From Warburgia ugandensis (lineage: Eukaryota > Streptophyta > Magnoliopsida > Canellales > Canellaceae), in assembly GCA_035236585.1 (NCBI GenBank), contig CP141137.1, positions 9,998,327-10,062,326 on the forward strand: a stretch of DNA of 64,000 nucleotides. The letters are read 5' to 3'. The notes under the pieces are model-generated. The model was given only the letters and a program-made list of their open reading frames with translations. It searched no databases and had not been told where the DNA came from. This document shows positions 10,423-21,490 of the stretch, piece after piece (position 1 is the stretch's first letter; each line of letters opens with the position of its first letter). Position numbers and translations under genes: made by a program.

Positions 10423-11378
10423 TAGGCAGCGTTACATGACCAGCTCTTCTGGCAAGCATATGCGTTGCCAAACAGTTTAAGCTTCTAATGGAAAAGGACA
10501 GACGTAATCCGTGTCAATCTCTGCCCTGCACATATACAGTGATCTAATCTGCAAAATGATGGGACCTATCAGTGGAAGAGCAGAAATCTACCGGCTCCAA
10601 CAAATCTGAACCGTCAACGGCATAGTAGATGGTCCATCTACCTTGGCTTGTTTGACTGGTTGTAGGGGGTGATTGCGTGCGCGGCAGACAATTAGCGTGG
10701 CCTAGGATTTGGGAGGGACTCCCGAGCACCAATCTGCTCTGCTATTTTAAACATATTTTGTCACCCGAGAGATGGGTAGCCAAGTTGGCCTTTTATAGTT
10801 AATCAACGGTTTCTTGTTAGACTTGTAGTTTTCCAGATTCCAACATTAGTCTCTGGGAGAATGCCAACCAGACCGCGTCCTCTACGTTTTATGGTGCTTT
10901 TCCTGCACGTGACATTTGACCACCTCCTCCACCGTACGATCTACATCCATCGCTATGTCTTGTCCAAATCCTACCATCTTTGTATATCGGAGAATTTTGT
11001 GTAGCATATCAAAGACTTGGATGGTTTAAGGGGTGGGCTCCAGTTGGATTTTGGCTGTTAACAGATGTACTTGTCAATCAAATAAAATCTCGTAAAATCA
11101 ACTTTTTATTATACGTACCAAAGAGAGAACGTTGGTACAGAGACAAGTTAGCGTACAGCTCCTCACATTTACTGTGGTGGCCCCCACATTGGCTCGATCG
11201 AACCTGCTCGTCTGATTTGTCTGACTGTGATCGAACCCACTCATATGATTTGTCTTACTGCGGGTGCAACCAGCGCATGGGAATCTGATTTTTGTCACAG
11301 TTACATGGACAGTTAGAATCCAAAATCAACAAGTAGAAGAGCACATTTTTCTTATGGTGGAATCGGCAATCAAGTCAA
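10423..11378. other. Intergenic with a diverged 33 bp tandem pair
   Basis: No gene. At about 11189-11260 a segment reading GATCGAACC..CTCGTCTGATTTGTCT is repeated next to itself as GATCGAACCCACTCATATGA. MITE-type words (GGACCTATC, GTGGTGGCCCCCAC) suggest remnants of small DNA elements. Confidence 0.4.
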
Positions 11379-11741
11379 GAATGCTAAACTGACGCCAGTA
11401 CAGGTGCAGTTCATCAACTACATTTTACGGGTTCATCTCGGAATGCCCAATTCGTTCATCTTGTCAGTCTATATATTTAGATATCTTAAAGATAAAAAAT
11501 CATGTCATTTAGACGACTCTAACATCTAACATGCACATGAAATGTGGTGTTTAGAATCGAATAATTTAAAAGTTTTATAAAAAATACCCCGTTTTGTAGC
11601 GGCTAGAATCATCTAAATGACATGCTTTTGATCTATAAGACATCTAAATAGGGAGTAACGAGGCGAGCAAGTTAGTCTCCCAAATAAATATGCCTTATTC
11701 ACGAGACTATACCACCTAGTTCGGTTAGTTTAGCATTCCTA
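11379..11741. mobile_element. Foldback MITE, family with ends GAATGCTAAAyTGAC
   Basis: The left end GAATGCTAAACTGAC and right end GGTTAGTTTAGCATTCCT are inverted. Inside, about 50 bp arms (11470-11525 and 11602-11652; words ATTTAGATATCTTAAAGAT and ATAAGACATCTAAATA) can fold. At least five copies or pieces of this family occur in the window. Class unknown, hAT-like by look. Confidence 0.55.
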
Positions 11742-12268
11742 TTAGAATAGATTTCAAGAGTAAGACATTTCATCTTTGATACCACAGCTTGTATCCTGGC
11801 TGGTAGGACTCTATCATTCCTTGCTAAATGGGAAGTCATGGTTCGGCTCTTTCTTAATAAGTACTTGGTTCATACACATTGGTATGATTGTTGACACAAG
11901 TTGCCACCTGTTTCCACTGATTTTGTCTTGATTGGATGATCTTAGACTCTTAATCCACAATGGTTTGTCAAGTGTCTGGCTAGCAAAATGTAAACTATTT
12001 ATTTATATTCAAGCATATTTAGTTGATAGGGTATCCTTTTACTATGTAGGGTATCCTTTTACTATGGGACCAAAACAATGTGGTCAGCTATAAGGCTAGA
12101 AGTAAAGCTTCTCCTACGTGACAATGACTTGACCCTAGGGCTGCCAATTGGAACAAATTATTTGATATCCAAACTGAACTAATCTAAGAAGATAGTATAT
12201 GGAATGAAAAATTCCATAGATGGAAGGGTACAAAATTGATTTTGAAAATCTACATTTTTTTTGTCATA
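11742..12268. other. Intergenic with a perfect 20 bp tandem duplication
   Basis: TAGGGTATCCTTTTACTATG occurs twice in a row at 12027-12046 and 12047-12066. Nothing else recognised. Confidence 0.5.
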
Positions 12269-12285
12269 TATATGGAATGAGGGCT

Positions 12286-12348
12286 CCAATCTGCCCCTTC
12301 CCTGGACCCCACATAAGCAGGAGCTTTGTGTACTAAGATGGTCTTTTT
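12286..12348 (+). repeat. Au SINE, 5'-truncated, with perfect target duplication
   Basis: Only the last 63 bp of Au are present (TGCCCCTTCCCTGGACCCC to the T-tail). A perfect 17 bp duplication, TATATGGAATGAGGGCT, flanks it at 12269-12285 and 12349-12365. This is the expected product of incomplete target-primed reverse transcription. Confidence 0.9.
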
Positions 12349-12365
12349 TATATGGAATGAGGGCT

Positions 12366-12999
12366 TCTATCCATGGATTATCCAATTTGAAATATATTTT
12401 TGTAGAATTAAAATTCCCCTGAAATATTTTTAATTTATATTATTAATAAGGACAACTTTAATCAATTTATATAAATATATTAATGATTCATATTATAAAA
12501 ATAGACAAAAGTTATATATCAATTATTCTTAGAAATTTATTATGAGTTTTAACTTTACCAACTATTTTCCTTTCTAATCTTGCCTTTCTGCTCAAGTACT
12601 ATGGCTACCAATGCATAACAACTTCTCAAAAATCTTCACCATATATTGGAATAAATTACATAACATCTTTCTTGTATTTTCAGTAAAATTGTAGTCTTTA
12701 GTAACTATTTTGAGTCTCCCATTCTCCAAAAAATTAGCAAAATAAAACAATATGGATAATCTTCTATCTGAATCGAATTGCATGGAATAGATCCTACATG
12801 GCAAATGAACATCCAAATGACTGTGTGAATCTGAACTTATGAAATTCATTGGAATAGATATAGAATGATAGTGTCTGAATCATATTTGATCCATAGGTAG
12901 GCCCTACTTATGCCAAATTGTTGATAAAAAAATCATGAGTAAAATGATTCCAATCATCTAATTATACGAGTGTAGTTTTTATTTTTTTGGTACAACAAA
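12366..12999. other. No feature seen
   Basis: AT-rich intergenic sequence; an 85-codon minus-strand frame at 12592-12849 is unrecognised. Confidence 0.35.
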
Positions 13000-13195
13000 A
13001 GAATAACAAAGCAATCTACCACGTAACTTGCCGAAAGCTCTTTAGTGTAACTAGTTGTTGACAACAAGGCACCTTCCCATCCTAGTTACGCTTGGTTGGA
13101 GGTTCAAAGTGGCACTTTCTCCCTTGTTCAGAAGATCTCAAGTAGATTTAGGAACTAAAATACGGTCTAGGTAGTTTGCTTCACAATTCTTTGTT
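13000..13195. repeat. Interspersed repeat shared with 5045-5265
   Basis: Same ordered blocks as 5045-5265 (CCTAGTTACGCTTGGTTGGA, GTGGCACTTTCTCCCTTGTT, GTAGGTAGTTTGCTTC), with substitutions and stops in every frame. Confidence 0.5.
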
Positions 13196-13394
13196 GTAAA
13201 GGGGAAAAAAATAGTAACCTAATTCCTTAATCTAAGTAAAATTTCATCAACAAGGCAAAGTGGCACGTCGAACATTCGACTAAGTGTTAGGAGGAGAGGT
13301 GCTTGTTGCTTGCGACTAACTATGCCAGACGGCTTTTAGCAATCATACAACGTTTTCACATCATAGCATCTTTTGGAAGGATTTCCAAATTGAC

Positions 13395-13740
13395 TACATT
13401 ATGAGGTGTTGGTCTTGACCACATTTTGCAAAGCCTAACTTTGCAAGATCTAATTCTTTTATCTTATTTCTTGGCTCTAGGTCTTGAGTAGATAAAAAAA
13501 AAAAAACACGAGGTTTGGATGTTTTCTAGCATCTAAAAGGGTGGTTTAGAAATAGAACAGTTCAAACTTTAAACATAATATTTTAAGATGCTAGAATCAT
13601 CCAAACAACGTGCTTTTAATTTGCCAGATCTTTAAAATTGGAGCAATAACATGAACAAACCAAATCTTACAAAGTTGGACTCCACAAAATGTGGATTTGA
13701 CCGGACTTGTACACGTATGTCGTCAATTTAGCATTCATCA
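13395..13740. mobile_element. MITE of the GAGGAATGCTAAATTGAC family
   Basis: The right end reads GTCAATTTAGCATTCATC. The interior has inverted blocks around 13400-13450 and 13660-13700 (CACATTTTGCAAAGCCTAAC versus CTTACAAAGTTGGACTCC..AAATGTGG). The left end is approximate. Confidence 0.45.
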
Positions 13741-14118
13741 AATTTTGAATGGTCTAGTTTACAACTCAGAGAATTAATAAAGGGTAGACCTAAGTGGTAA
13801 GATGTTTTGGGGAAGCCTGTTTAATATGAGGATCCATGGATGAAGGGTGTTTAGATAATTAAGAAGCTAGGCTGAACTTTGTAGCTGCTTGTGTAATAAG
13901 AAAAATTGGTGTATTGCTTTGTTGGCCGAGGCTGAATATGACCAGACTACTTTGTTTCAATGAGAGCTGATAAGCATAGGTGGGCCACTCCAATGTTGAT
14001 GAACTTAACAGCTTACTAAGTCATTTGATTGATATCATAGTAAAAAAGAGGAAGAAAACATTCAAACATTTGAAGATCTATAACATTCATTAGAAAATAT
14101 GTTACAAGGAAAATGTTA

Positions 14119-14382
14119 AATAAACACTCCATGTGAATGAATATGGAAATCACTTTTTTTGGAGCCCACCTTTGCATGATCACTGTTGATTGTCTAAGTT
14201 TCTAATCTGTCTATTTCCAATTACAGCTTTTTAGATTCTAAAATCCTCTAAATATATATGCTTTTTTAATATTTAGATATCTTGGAGTAATCACATGAAC
14301 GAGTCAAATCATGCAAAGGTAGGCTATAGGAAAAAAAAAAAAAAACCCAAATGCTCTTGAAGTTCATTTAGCATTCCTCTAG
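14119..14382. mobile_element. MITE of the same family
   Basis: Left end near AATGTTAAATAAACACTCC, right end TTCATTTAGCATTCCTC. GGAGCCCACCTTTGCATGAT near the left is inverted near the right as ATCATGCAAAGGTAGGCT. An A-tract at 14331-14345 has grown inside. Confidence 0.45.
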
Positions 14383-14794
14383 TGTTATGTTTCCATGACA
14401 AAATGATGACAATGAATGAATTTATAAAATGAGAGCTTACTAATGAGAACAATAAACAAAAAGGCCATCTTTAGCATATTGTTTAGAAACTTGTGTTTTC
14501 TTAGCAAAGAACTACAAAAGAAACCACACACACATTTATACTCTGTTAGATCTATCCACCCTTAATAGGATAGAAGGCACAAACCTCGAAATCCCACTTA
14601 ATACCAAGACTCTTGCTTTTAAGTTTTCCTTTGAGCAAGAAAGGTTTGTTTCATTAACACCTTTATATGAGTATTTATAAAATAATTGTTACTTAAGGTG
14701 AGTTAGGCCATAGGGTCAAGGATTTTTCCCCCTCAATTGAATGAGTAATTAAGATAAGAAGAATCCTAAATGAAAGCATTTGCTTACTTCTTTG

Positions 14795-15145
14795 TGTCAA
14801 ATCACTGCTACTTTTTGCCTGATGAGGTCCACCTATAGATGATCTAGTTCTTCTAATTCATTCCACTTTGGATGTCTCCTAGTCCAAGAATCAAGCAAAT
14901 TGGACGTTACAAGATCTTAATTTTTGTTTTTTGAATGTAGAATGTTGTTTAGAAAGTTTTCTGCTGTCCATGAAAAGATGATTTCATTAGATATTAGAAT
15001 CATCCAATCTCCCTCATTTTCGGACTAGGAGACATCCAAAGCCAAAGAAGAACTAGGTATATCATCTATAGGTGTACCCGATAATGCAAAAAGTAGAGGA
15101 CCTTGACGCAAAGAGCTCCCCAAGCTCTTTGATTTAGCATCCCTC
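14795..15145. mobile_element. Foldback element with about 75 bp arms
   Basis: The segment at 14817-14891 (CACCTATAGATGAT, TTGGATGTCTCCTAGTCC) is inverted at 15019-15094 (GGACTAGGAGACATCCAAAG, ATCATCTATAGGTG). CTACTTTTTGC and GCAAAAAGTAG extend the arms. The right end TTTAGCATCCCTC links it to the family above. The RNA or single strand would fold into a long hairpin. Confidence 0.6.
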
Positions 15146-16750
15146 TTACGAAAAATGAAGAAGTGACAAAAGAAATATTCAAATTAGAAAAATGATACTT
15201 CTGCCTCATGCAATTCACATACTCTCAAACACTAAGTGGTTCTTTGGACATTTAAGTTTCAATTTTCAAGTTTATAAATGAAAACTTAAGCTCATAAACA
15301 TTATATCCATAGAAAATCATTCAACTAGAGAGTAGGGAGTGGAAATATCATTTTGATTTAAATTAATATGTTGGAGGCAAACTAAGATAACATATCCTAA
15401 TATTTGCAATCAAAAGCTTTTTAAATAATAAGGGCACTGAATTTGGCCCGAGCTCATTCTATTTCTATAAGAACCCATTTGTCTTTTTGAAGGTTTTTAT
15501 GTTGTAAGGATAAGCAATTGGTAATATCTAGCGAAGACTAATAAACAAACAAGAAAGAAAAAAAATAGAAACAAGTAAGTCCCGCTGTAATTAAGCAAAG
15601 AATGTGAATGAGTGGAACAATGACAGTTTCCTTCCTGAAAAAAGAAAAAAAGAAAAGAGATTCCACCTCTTATTGTCTTAACTTCCATTGTCGAAAGTGC
15701 AAATCTAGTAGAAAAACCATCAAATTGTCACTAGTTCCCTTGAATAAATTAGCAGGGTGTTCTAGGGAAAGGTGACACTGAAAGTAAGAGGAAAGAGGGA
15801 GGAAACTTGAAAGTGACTTAGAGTTTGCGAATAAAAAGTTGTGGCTATTGATATTGAAGGGTTGCTAAATTTTAATTTCTTTCTTTTCTTTCTTTAATTG
15901 TTTTCTTCAATATTATTGGCTAAATCTCACACATTAAAGCTTACAAAAAGACAAATAGAGTTCTTGTAGAAACGGAACCAATTCTTGCCACTATCAACAA
16001 CCTAAATTTAAGTCTTGGGATATTAGAGACAAATGATTAAGTGCTAATATTCTCTACAATGCAGAGATAAGGAAAGGAGTGCACCCAAGTATTAAATTTG
16101 GGAATTTACCTTCTTCAATGAATGATAAATCTGAATAACAAAGTTGTAAAGTATATTACGAGGAATGATAAATCCAAGTGCACACTTGCAACCCTACAAC
16201 TTTGCGTGACTTGGCTGGGTAGTGTGCCCCCGATGTGGATCAAATGCAAGTGCACACTGGGATTTTTCATTCCTAAATAGCACTAATTTTGGTGCGTTTA
16301 TTGGTATTGCATGTCTCTTTAAGCATCCTTAAATATATCTATACTATATACAAAGAAAACACACTCTAGAGAACAGAAGGCCAATGGATTGATAAAAAAA
16401 TATAAGGTTGGAAGAGGTATATGAGAAATGGTAGCCCAATCTATAAAAATGGAGATATAGGAGGACCCTATGGAAAAAAAAAAAGAAAAAAAGAAGAAAG
16501 AGAAATCAATTGGCACGACTGTAAATGAAGATTCAAGAGGAGTATGTAAAAACTTTGCAATTGGAAGTAGAAAAGATTTTTTATCGACGGATTGAAACCG
16601 CGAGCAGACAAAAATTCTGCCGGAGCAAAAAGTTTGCTACAAAGTGTTGATCGGTAAAGTTTTCTGCTCAATATAAAATATTGTATTTCCTATATTTCAC
16701 ACAATGTGAGATTCGTCTCTGATTTCACTCCTTTACATAGATGGATCATT
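15146..16750. other. Intergenic, no feature supported
   Basis: AT-rich. Short minus-strand frames at 15497-15688 and 16319-16671 are low-complexity Phe/Ser-rich and not gene-like. Confidence 0.4.
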
Positions 16751-16753
16751 AGA

Positions 16754-16936
16754 AGGGGAGTCTTAGCGCAACGGTAGAATTATCGCCATATAACCTTGGA
16801 CCATGGGTTCAAGGCGTGTAAACACCCTCTTGCAAAATGCAAGGTAAGGCTACATACTATTAGCCCTTGTGATCCGCCCCCTCCTTGAACTCTACATACG
16901 CGGGAGCTTCATGCACCGAGGCTACCTACCCTTTTA
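16754..16936 (+). repeat. Au SINE, full length with decayed target duplication
   Basis: AGGGGAGTCTTAGCGCAACG head, CATGGGTTCAAGGCG, GCAAAATGCAAGGTAAGGC, GCGGGAGCTTCATGCACC. Flanks ATAGATGGATCATTAGA and ATAGATGGATCCTCAGA form an imperfect target duplication of about 18 bp. Confidence 0.88.
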
Positions 16937-16954
16937 TATAGATGGATCCTCAGA

Positions 16955-17642
16955 GTTATCACATGAGAGAGTTTTGGATAGTCCCAATAAGAGTACACGT
17001 AAGGAGAACATGCTAAGATGGTTAGGTGGGTAAAATCTTTTGTGGGACATATCACTTAGGTCAATTTGATTTTTGGATCACTTTTTATCAGGATTAATCC
17101 GACCTTCTTTTTCATGCATCTCTTAGGCCTTTTGGACATGCCATGTCGCATTTTAAATTATCCAAATGCTTTTGCCGGATAAAATGCCTTTAGCAGTTTT
17201 GGCTCTTGTATATTTGAATTAGGATTTTGTTGTTTTTTGAGAGTGCTTGGTTAAATCAAAGACTCGCTTTGAAGTATGGTTAAAGAGCCTCACTTTATCA
17301 CTTTTCTTATAGTTTTGGGTCATTCATCGTGTTCATAACATAAAAAATAAGTAACTCGTGAGAAATTCATGTATTTTGACTATTCTAACCAAGTATTATG
17401 AGTCTTTAAAAAAAGAAGAAGTAAAAATAGATAGTCATCATTTTTACCTAAAAATATTTAATGAGCATGAAATTTATTGCTTAACTAGACCATGATGTGG
17501 CCCGCCTAAAGCAAGGCTGCTGTCTTAACATTTTTGCTGGAAAGGACACTTTGACCCGGTTCTGCTCTTTGAAATTGAAACCACATAACTCATGGCAGGT
17601 ATAATCCTTGTCTTTTTCCCAATCCTTTTCAGTTTTAGAACG
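16955..17642. other. No feature seen
   Basis: AT-rich intergenic sequence without a supported gene or repeat. Confidence 0.4.
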
Positions 17643-17656
17643 ACCAAAGATTCCTA

Positions 17657-17839
17657 GAAAAGGGGCAGTTTCAGTGCATGAAGGTCCCGCGTATGTAGAG
17701 TTTGGGGAAGGGACAGACTACAAGGGTCTAAAGTACATAGTCTTACCTTACATTTGCTAGAGGCTGTTTCTACGCATTGGACCCATGACCTGAAGGTCAC
17801 ACGATGACAACTTTTACCGTTGCGCCAAGCTCCCCTTCT
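17657..17839 (-). repeat. Au SINE, full length with perfect 14 bp target duplication
   Basis: Plus strand reads the reverse complement: GGGGCAG tail side, TTTGGGGAAGGGACAG, TTACCTTACATTTGCTAG, ACCCATGACCTGAAGGTCAC, GCGCCAAGCTCCCCTTC. ACCAAAGATTCCTA is duplicated at 17643-17656 and 17840-17853. Confidence 0.92.
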
Positions 17840-18103
17840 ACCAAAGATTCCTAAAAGCAACAAATAAAATAAAAGAGAGACAAACACAGAAAAGGAAAGA
17901 AGAATACTACAGTTGAGGGAACAATTTAATAGATTTTCAAATGATTTCCATTCCATTTCTTGCATAGTGGGCCACTGCTCCTATCTACTGTTATCATAAG
18001 CATCCAAAAATCTTGTCAGCCAAAGCACCTACTCCTGTTTCCACCACTAATAGATAGATGAAAGTAACTCTTTGATCAAGAATCATTAAAGTAATATCCA
18101 TTA

Positions 18104-18396
18104 GAGGGGCTGGTAGTGCTTGAGATGGGATAATCTCATGTGATATGAAATGATATTGACCATATCACACTGCTAGTGGTGCTTGAGCTGGGATGAGATG
18201 AAATAGTATTTCTCCATTTCACTGTTAGCATTACTTGAGACCAGTTGAAATCAAATCATCTCGCCTTTGCTTACAATTATGTTGGATTTTCAGTCATCTC
18301 ATTTTATCTTATGCCAAATTTGATCATCTTAACATAGATTAAGACATCTTAAACTGGATCTCATATCATCTCACCTCAAGAACCACCAATGCCATG
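18104..18396. mobile_element. Tourist-like MITE with TTA target duplication
   Basis: Ends GGCTGGTAGTGCTTGAGATG and, inverted, GGCATTGGTGGTTCTTGAGG are similar. TTA flanks both sides (18101-18103 and 18397-18399). Size 293 bp, non-coding, rich in ATCTCAT/GATGAGAT words. TTA duplication and size fit PIF/Harbinger-type (Tourist) MITEs. Confidence 0.65.
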
Positions 18397-18399
18397 TTA

Positions 18400-18940
18400 A
18401 GGATTTCTCCTTTGATTGCTTCGCTGTTTAGACTGATTCTCTGTTTCGCGTGGGACTCAGAAGCTCCGACCGCCAATCAGCTCCTTGTCATTTTCACAAA
18501 CAGAGGCATACAGCATTTGGCAGAGTACTCTGACAATCGGGACCATTGATCTGATGGGCCCACCGAGGAAAAAGATGATCTTCCCTGTCTAATTGGCAGC
18601 CGCAAGAAGATTTCTGGAACAGGCTTTGACTTTGATTTTGACGCTTTTGTTCTCTGCATGCGGATCCCACATGCATGCCGAGTTTGAATGGAATGGTGGA
18701 AGAGGTCTGTCGACATTCTTCTCTTAGTCTAGAAGAAAAAAATGGCGTCCTGCTAAACGCCGCCCTCACCTCGTTCCAGGGTCTCCGTGGCATTTCTTGT
18801 GAGGAAATGCAGCAGAGGAACATGCAACCAAGGATTCGTTTCCAGTGAGACGGAAATTTATAGACTAAACTCTACCATTCGAAAGCAGTGAGTTTAGTTT
18901 TATGGTAGACCGTTGCGACGAGAAAAAGAGAAATGGTATT
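18400..18940. other. GC-richer intergenic patch
   Basis: Less AT-rich than its surroundings. Overlapping minus-strand frames of 79 and 109 codons (18477-18823) have no domain I recognise. It could be an old captured exon or chance. Confidence 0.3.
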
Positions 18941-18944
18941 ACGA

Positions 18945-19190
18945 GATGACCTTGATGGTTTGAACATGTCCAACAGACGGCAAAAACGACATCAGTTAGA
19001 AGGAATAAGGTAATGCAAGTAGAAGGTTGTAAAAGGACAAAGGGATAGAAGTAGTGAGAAAAAATTTAAAAACTTTGAGATTAAATGAAGTCATATTACT
19101 TAATAGAGGGAATGGAAGAATAAGATTTATGCGGCCAACCTCTAATTGAGATAAGGTCTTGATGACAATGACGATGATATAAGTAGCCTT
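18945..19190 (+). mobile_element. LINE 3' end fragment
   Basis: Contains the degenerate tail typical of a large group of plant LINE ORF2 proteins: a WFEHV-like word, then a basic stretch and a conserved tail ending in the GGCCAACCTCTAATTGAGAT untranslated region. It matches 19840-20075 and 43040-43440 block by block. Stops occur in all frames. Confidence 0.6.
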
Positions 19191-19429
19191 AACTATATCT
19201 CAGTGTAAGGCACTATCTCACCATGCATGGTCTGATAAGATTTTTCCATTTGCATTCCTGGGGCTCCACCTACTCCCGATGGTCTGTGGCTTCTCTTAGA
19301 ACTCCGTTTAGTGATCTCGCCCCGTCCAATTTCCTAATAAGTTCATTAGCTGAGTATCCATGGAATTCTGGTTTCAGTGATGCCCAGCTAGCCACCAGTT
19401 TTACGCCCCCTATGCTAATGAATTTGTGA

Positions 19430-19640
19430 AAACTTTGTTCTCGAAACATGGAGCGTTCCCTTCCGACCAGATTGACCAGATAGTTGGTAGAAAAGAGAGT
19501 TTCCAGACAATTCTAGACCACTTATTTAGGCCCCAGACACCCCATTGAATAATCATATTCTTAATAGATGGAGTCACCCACTTCAGGCCGAATTTGAGCA
19601 AGATCTCATTCCCAGTGGCTCGTGTTCTTTGAAGAGGTGA
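19430..19640 (-). pseudogene. LINE-derived zf-RVT-like fragment
   Basis: The minus-strand frame contains WVTPSIKNMIIQW, then WKLSFLPTIWSIWSEGNAPC and F. This pattern (W..P..SIKDLL..W, then W..LP..IWTIWKERN..CFE) is that of the C-terminal zf-RVT region of plant LINE/RNase-H type polyproteins. No upstream reverse transcriptase is present. It lies between two plus-strand LINE 3' ends, in the opposite direction. Confidence 0.6.
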
Positions 19641-19839
19641 TGGCAGTTTTCCGGCCCATAATAACATAAAGGGCACAGTGATGAGCCTTCCCAGCCTTTA
19701 CATTTAGATTATCATATGCTACCACTTTGTTCAGTTGCAGGGTCCACGAAAACGATTCAATTTTTGGCGGTGCTCATTGCTTCCAATGAGATTCGCTGGA
19801 GCCCATTTGAGTAAAGGTATTAGACCTAGATGCTTTGAC

Positions 19840-20075
19840 ATGTTCGATGAAGACTGAAAATGGCACCGGTTAGAAGGATTGAGGTAATGTAAGAACAAGG
19901 AAAAAACTTAAAAGAATGTGGATGGAAGTGGTGAAAAAAGATTTAATAACTTTGAGATTAAATAAAACCATAATACTTAATAGAGGGGAATGGAAGAACA
20001 AGATTCATGTAGCCGACCCTAATCAGGATAAGGTCTCGGAGACGTTGCGAATGGATGATATCGACCCAAATGGTG
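19840..20075 (+). mobile_element. LINE 3' end fragment, second copy
   Basis: Same segment as 18945-19190 in the same orientation: CGGTTAGAAGGATTGAGGTAATG, GAAGTGGTGAAAAAAGATTT, TTTGAGATTAAATAAAACC, GACCCTAATCAGGATAAGG. The two copies are about 0.9 kb apart. Confidence 0.6.
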
Positions 20076-20369
20076 ATTCATGCTCCTAACAAACGTTTGC
20101 TTGAAATCCATTTTTATCTACCACACACTTCTCTATCCCAGGAAGAACAAATCTTTCCACATCTAAAATGAAAGAGGACCTTCTAAAGTCATTAGAAAAT
20201 GATTAAAATAATCACAATAGATCCCTCACTTCAAAAATAATAAGTCAATGATTCCAACTTAGTGTAGGAGGAAACCTTTTCCAACTTCTGAGCACCTTAA
20301 ATAATACTTGAAGTATGCTGTATGGAATGTTAATTTGACCTCCCAGCAGAAAAAGAACTTGTTTTTGCC
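20076..20369. other. 3' flank of the WSD1-like gene
   Basis: Nothing recognised; includes the probable 3' end of the WSD1-like transcript. Confidence 0.4.
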
Positions 20370-20375
20370 TTTATT
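20370..20375 (-). terminator. Possible polyadenylation signal of the WSD1-like gene
   Basis: AATAAA on the minus strand, about 55 bp after the stop codon. Confidence 0.4.
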
Positions 20376-20430
20376 CGTATCCCCTTCTACCTTTCACTCT
20401 CTCACAGAGCGATTGGAGTCATGCAGCAGA

Positions 20431-21432
20431 TTAGTCTTGGGCCTTGGTACTGGCTGCATCCTTCATATCCAGCAATGCATCTTCTAAACACTTGGCAAGG
20501 ACTTGGGCATCCGGGACGATATCTTTGGCCACAAGAATTTGCATCTCTGCCTTGCCCATATAACTTACCATATGCATGATGATAGCCTGGTCATGACATT
20601 TGTGGTAACGATGTTATGTCGCTTTGAATCAGAATAAAACAAGTGAAAATAGTCTGAATGAGTTAAAAAGGGGGTTCGGAGATCTCACATGAGGTATACT
20701 GGTTATGGTGACGCGTAGATATGTTATTGGGTTCCCAGCAAACATCATTTCTTCTTTTGGACCCACCACATTTGAGATTGTAAAGGTTGTGTTACCAATA
20801 ATGTTGTAATTGAGGATGGTCGCAATCTGCAAGGAGAAGAATCGGTCATAAATAAATAAATAAATACAAATATATTAGGGGTGGCAAAATACGACATTAT
20901 ATGATAACACGATTTGAACTCAACACGAATTTAATAGATTAGGGTTGAGTCTTATCACGTTCTTGTTATTTTTGGATAAACCAAAAATAGCATGCAAAAA
21001 GTTGTGTCATATTTGGGTCAACCAATGTTGACCTACGTGTTAAAAATCATTATATATTATATCTAAACATAAGACAGTTTTTGATAAACCATCCTATATG
21101 ACTATAAAAATATAGGATGGTTTTTCAAAAACCAACTATCTTATGATTTTTGAAAAACTATCCTATATTCTTATAGTAGTACAGGACAATTTTTTAAAAG
21201 CCATCTTATATTAGTTATAATATAAGACTGTTTTTTTAATAACCGTACTATATATAGTACATTCTTCTAGTCATGTTACATGAGTCGTATTGTGTTGACT
21301 TGTTTAATAATCGGATCGGGTTCGAGTTAAGAGTTCTTGACACAATTATTAATTAGGTTGTGTTCGTATCTACCCATGCATATATTCTAATAGGTCAGTC
21401 TCGATACAACACCACCCCTAATATATATAAAT

Positions 21433-21490
<58 letters not shown>

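Noticed and set aside
18477-18823. Overlapping 79- and 109-codon minus-strand frames
   Set aside because: No recognisable domain, no splice context, no start context; left as a GC-richer patch.
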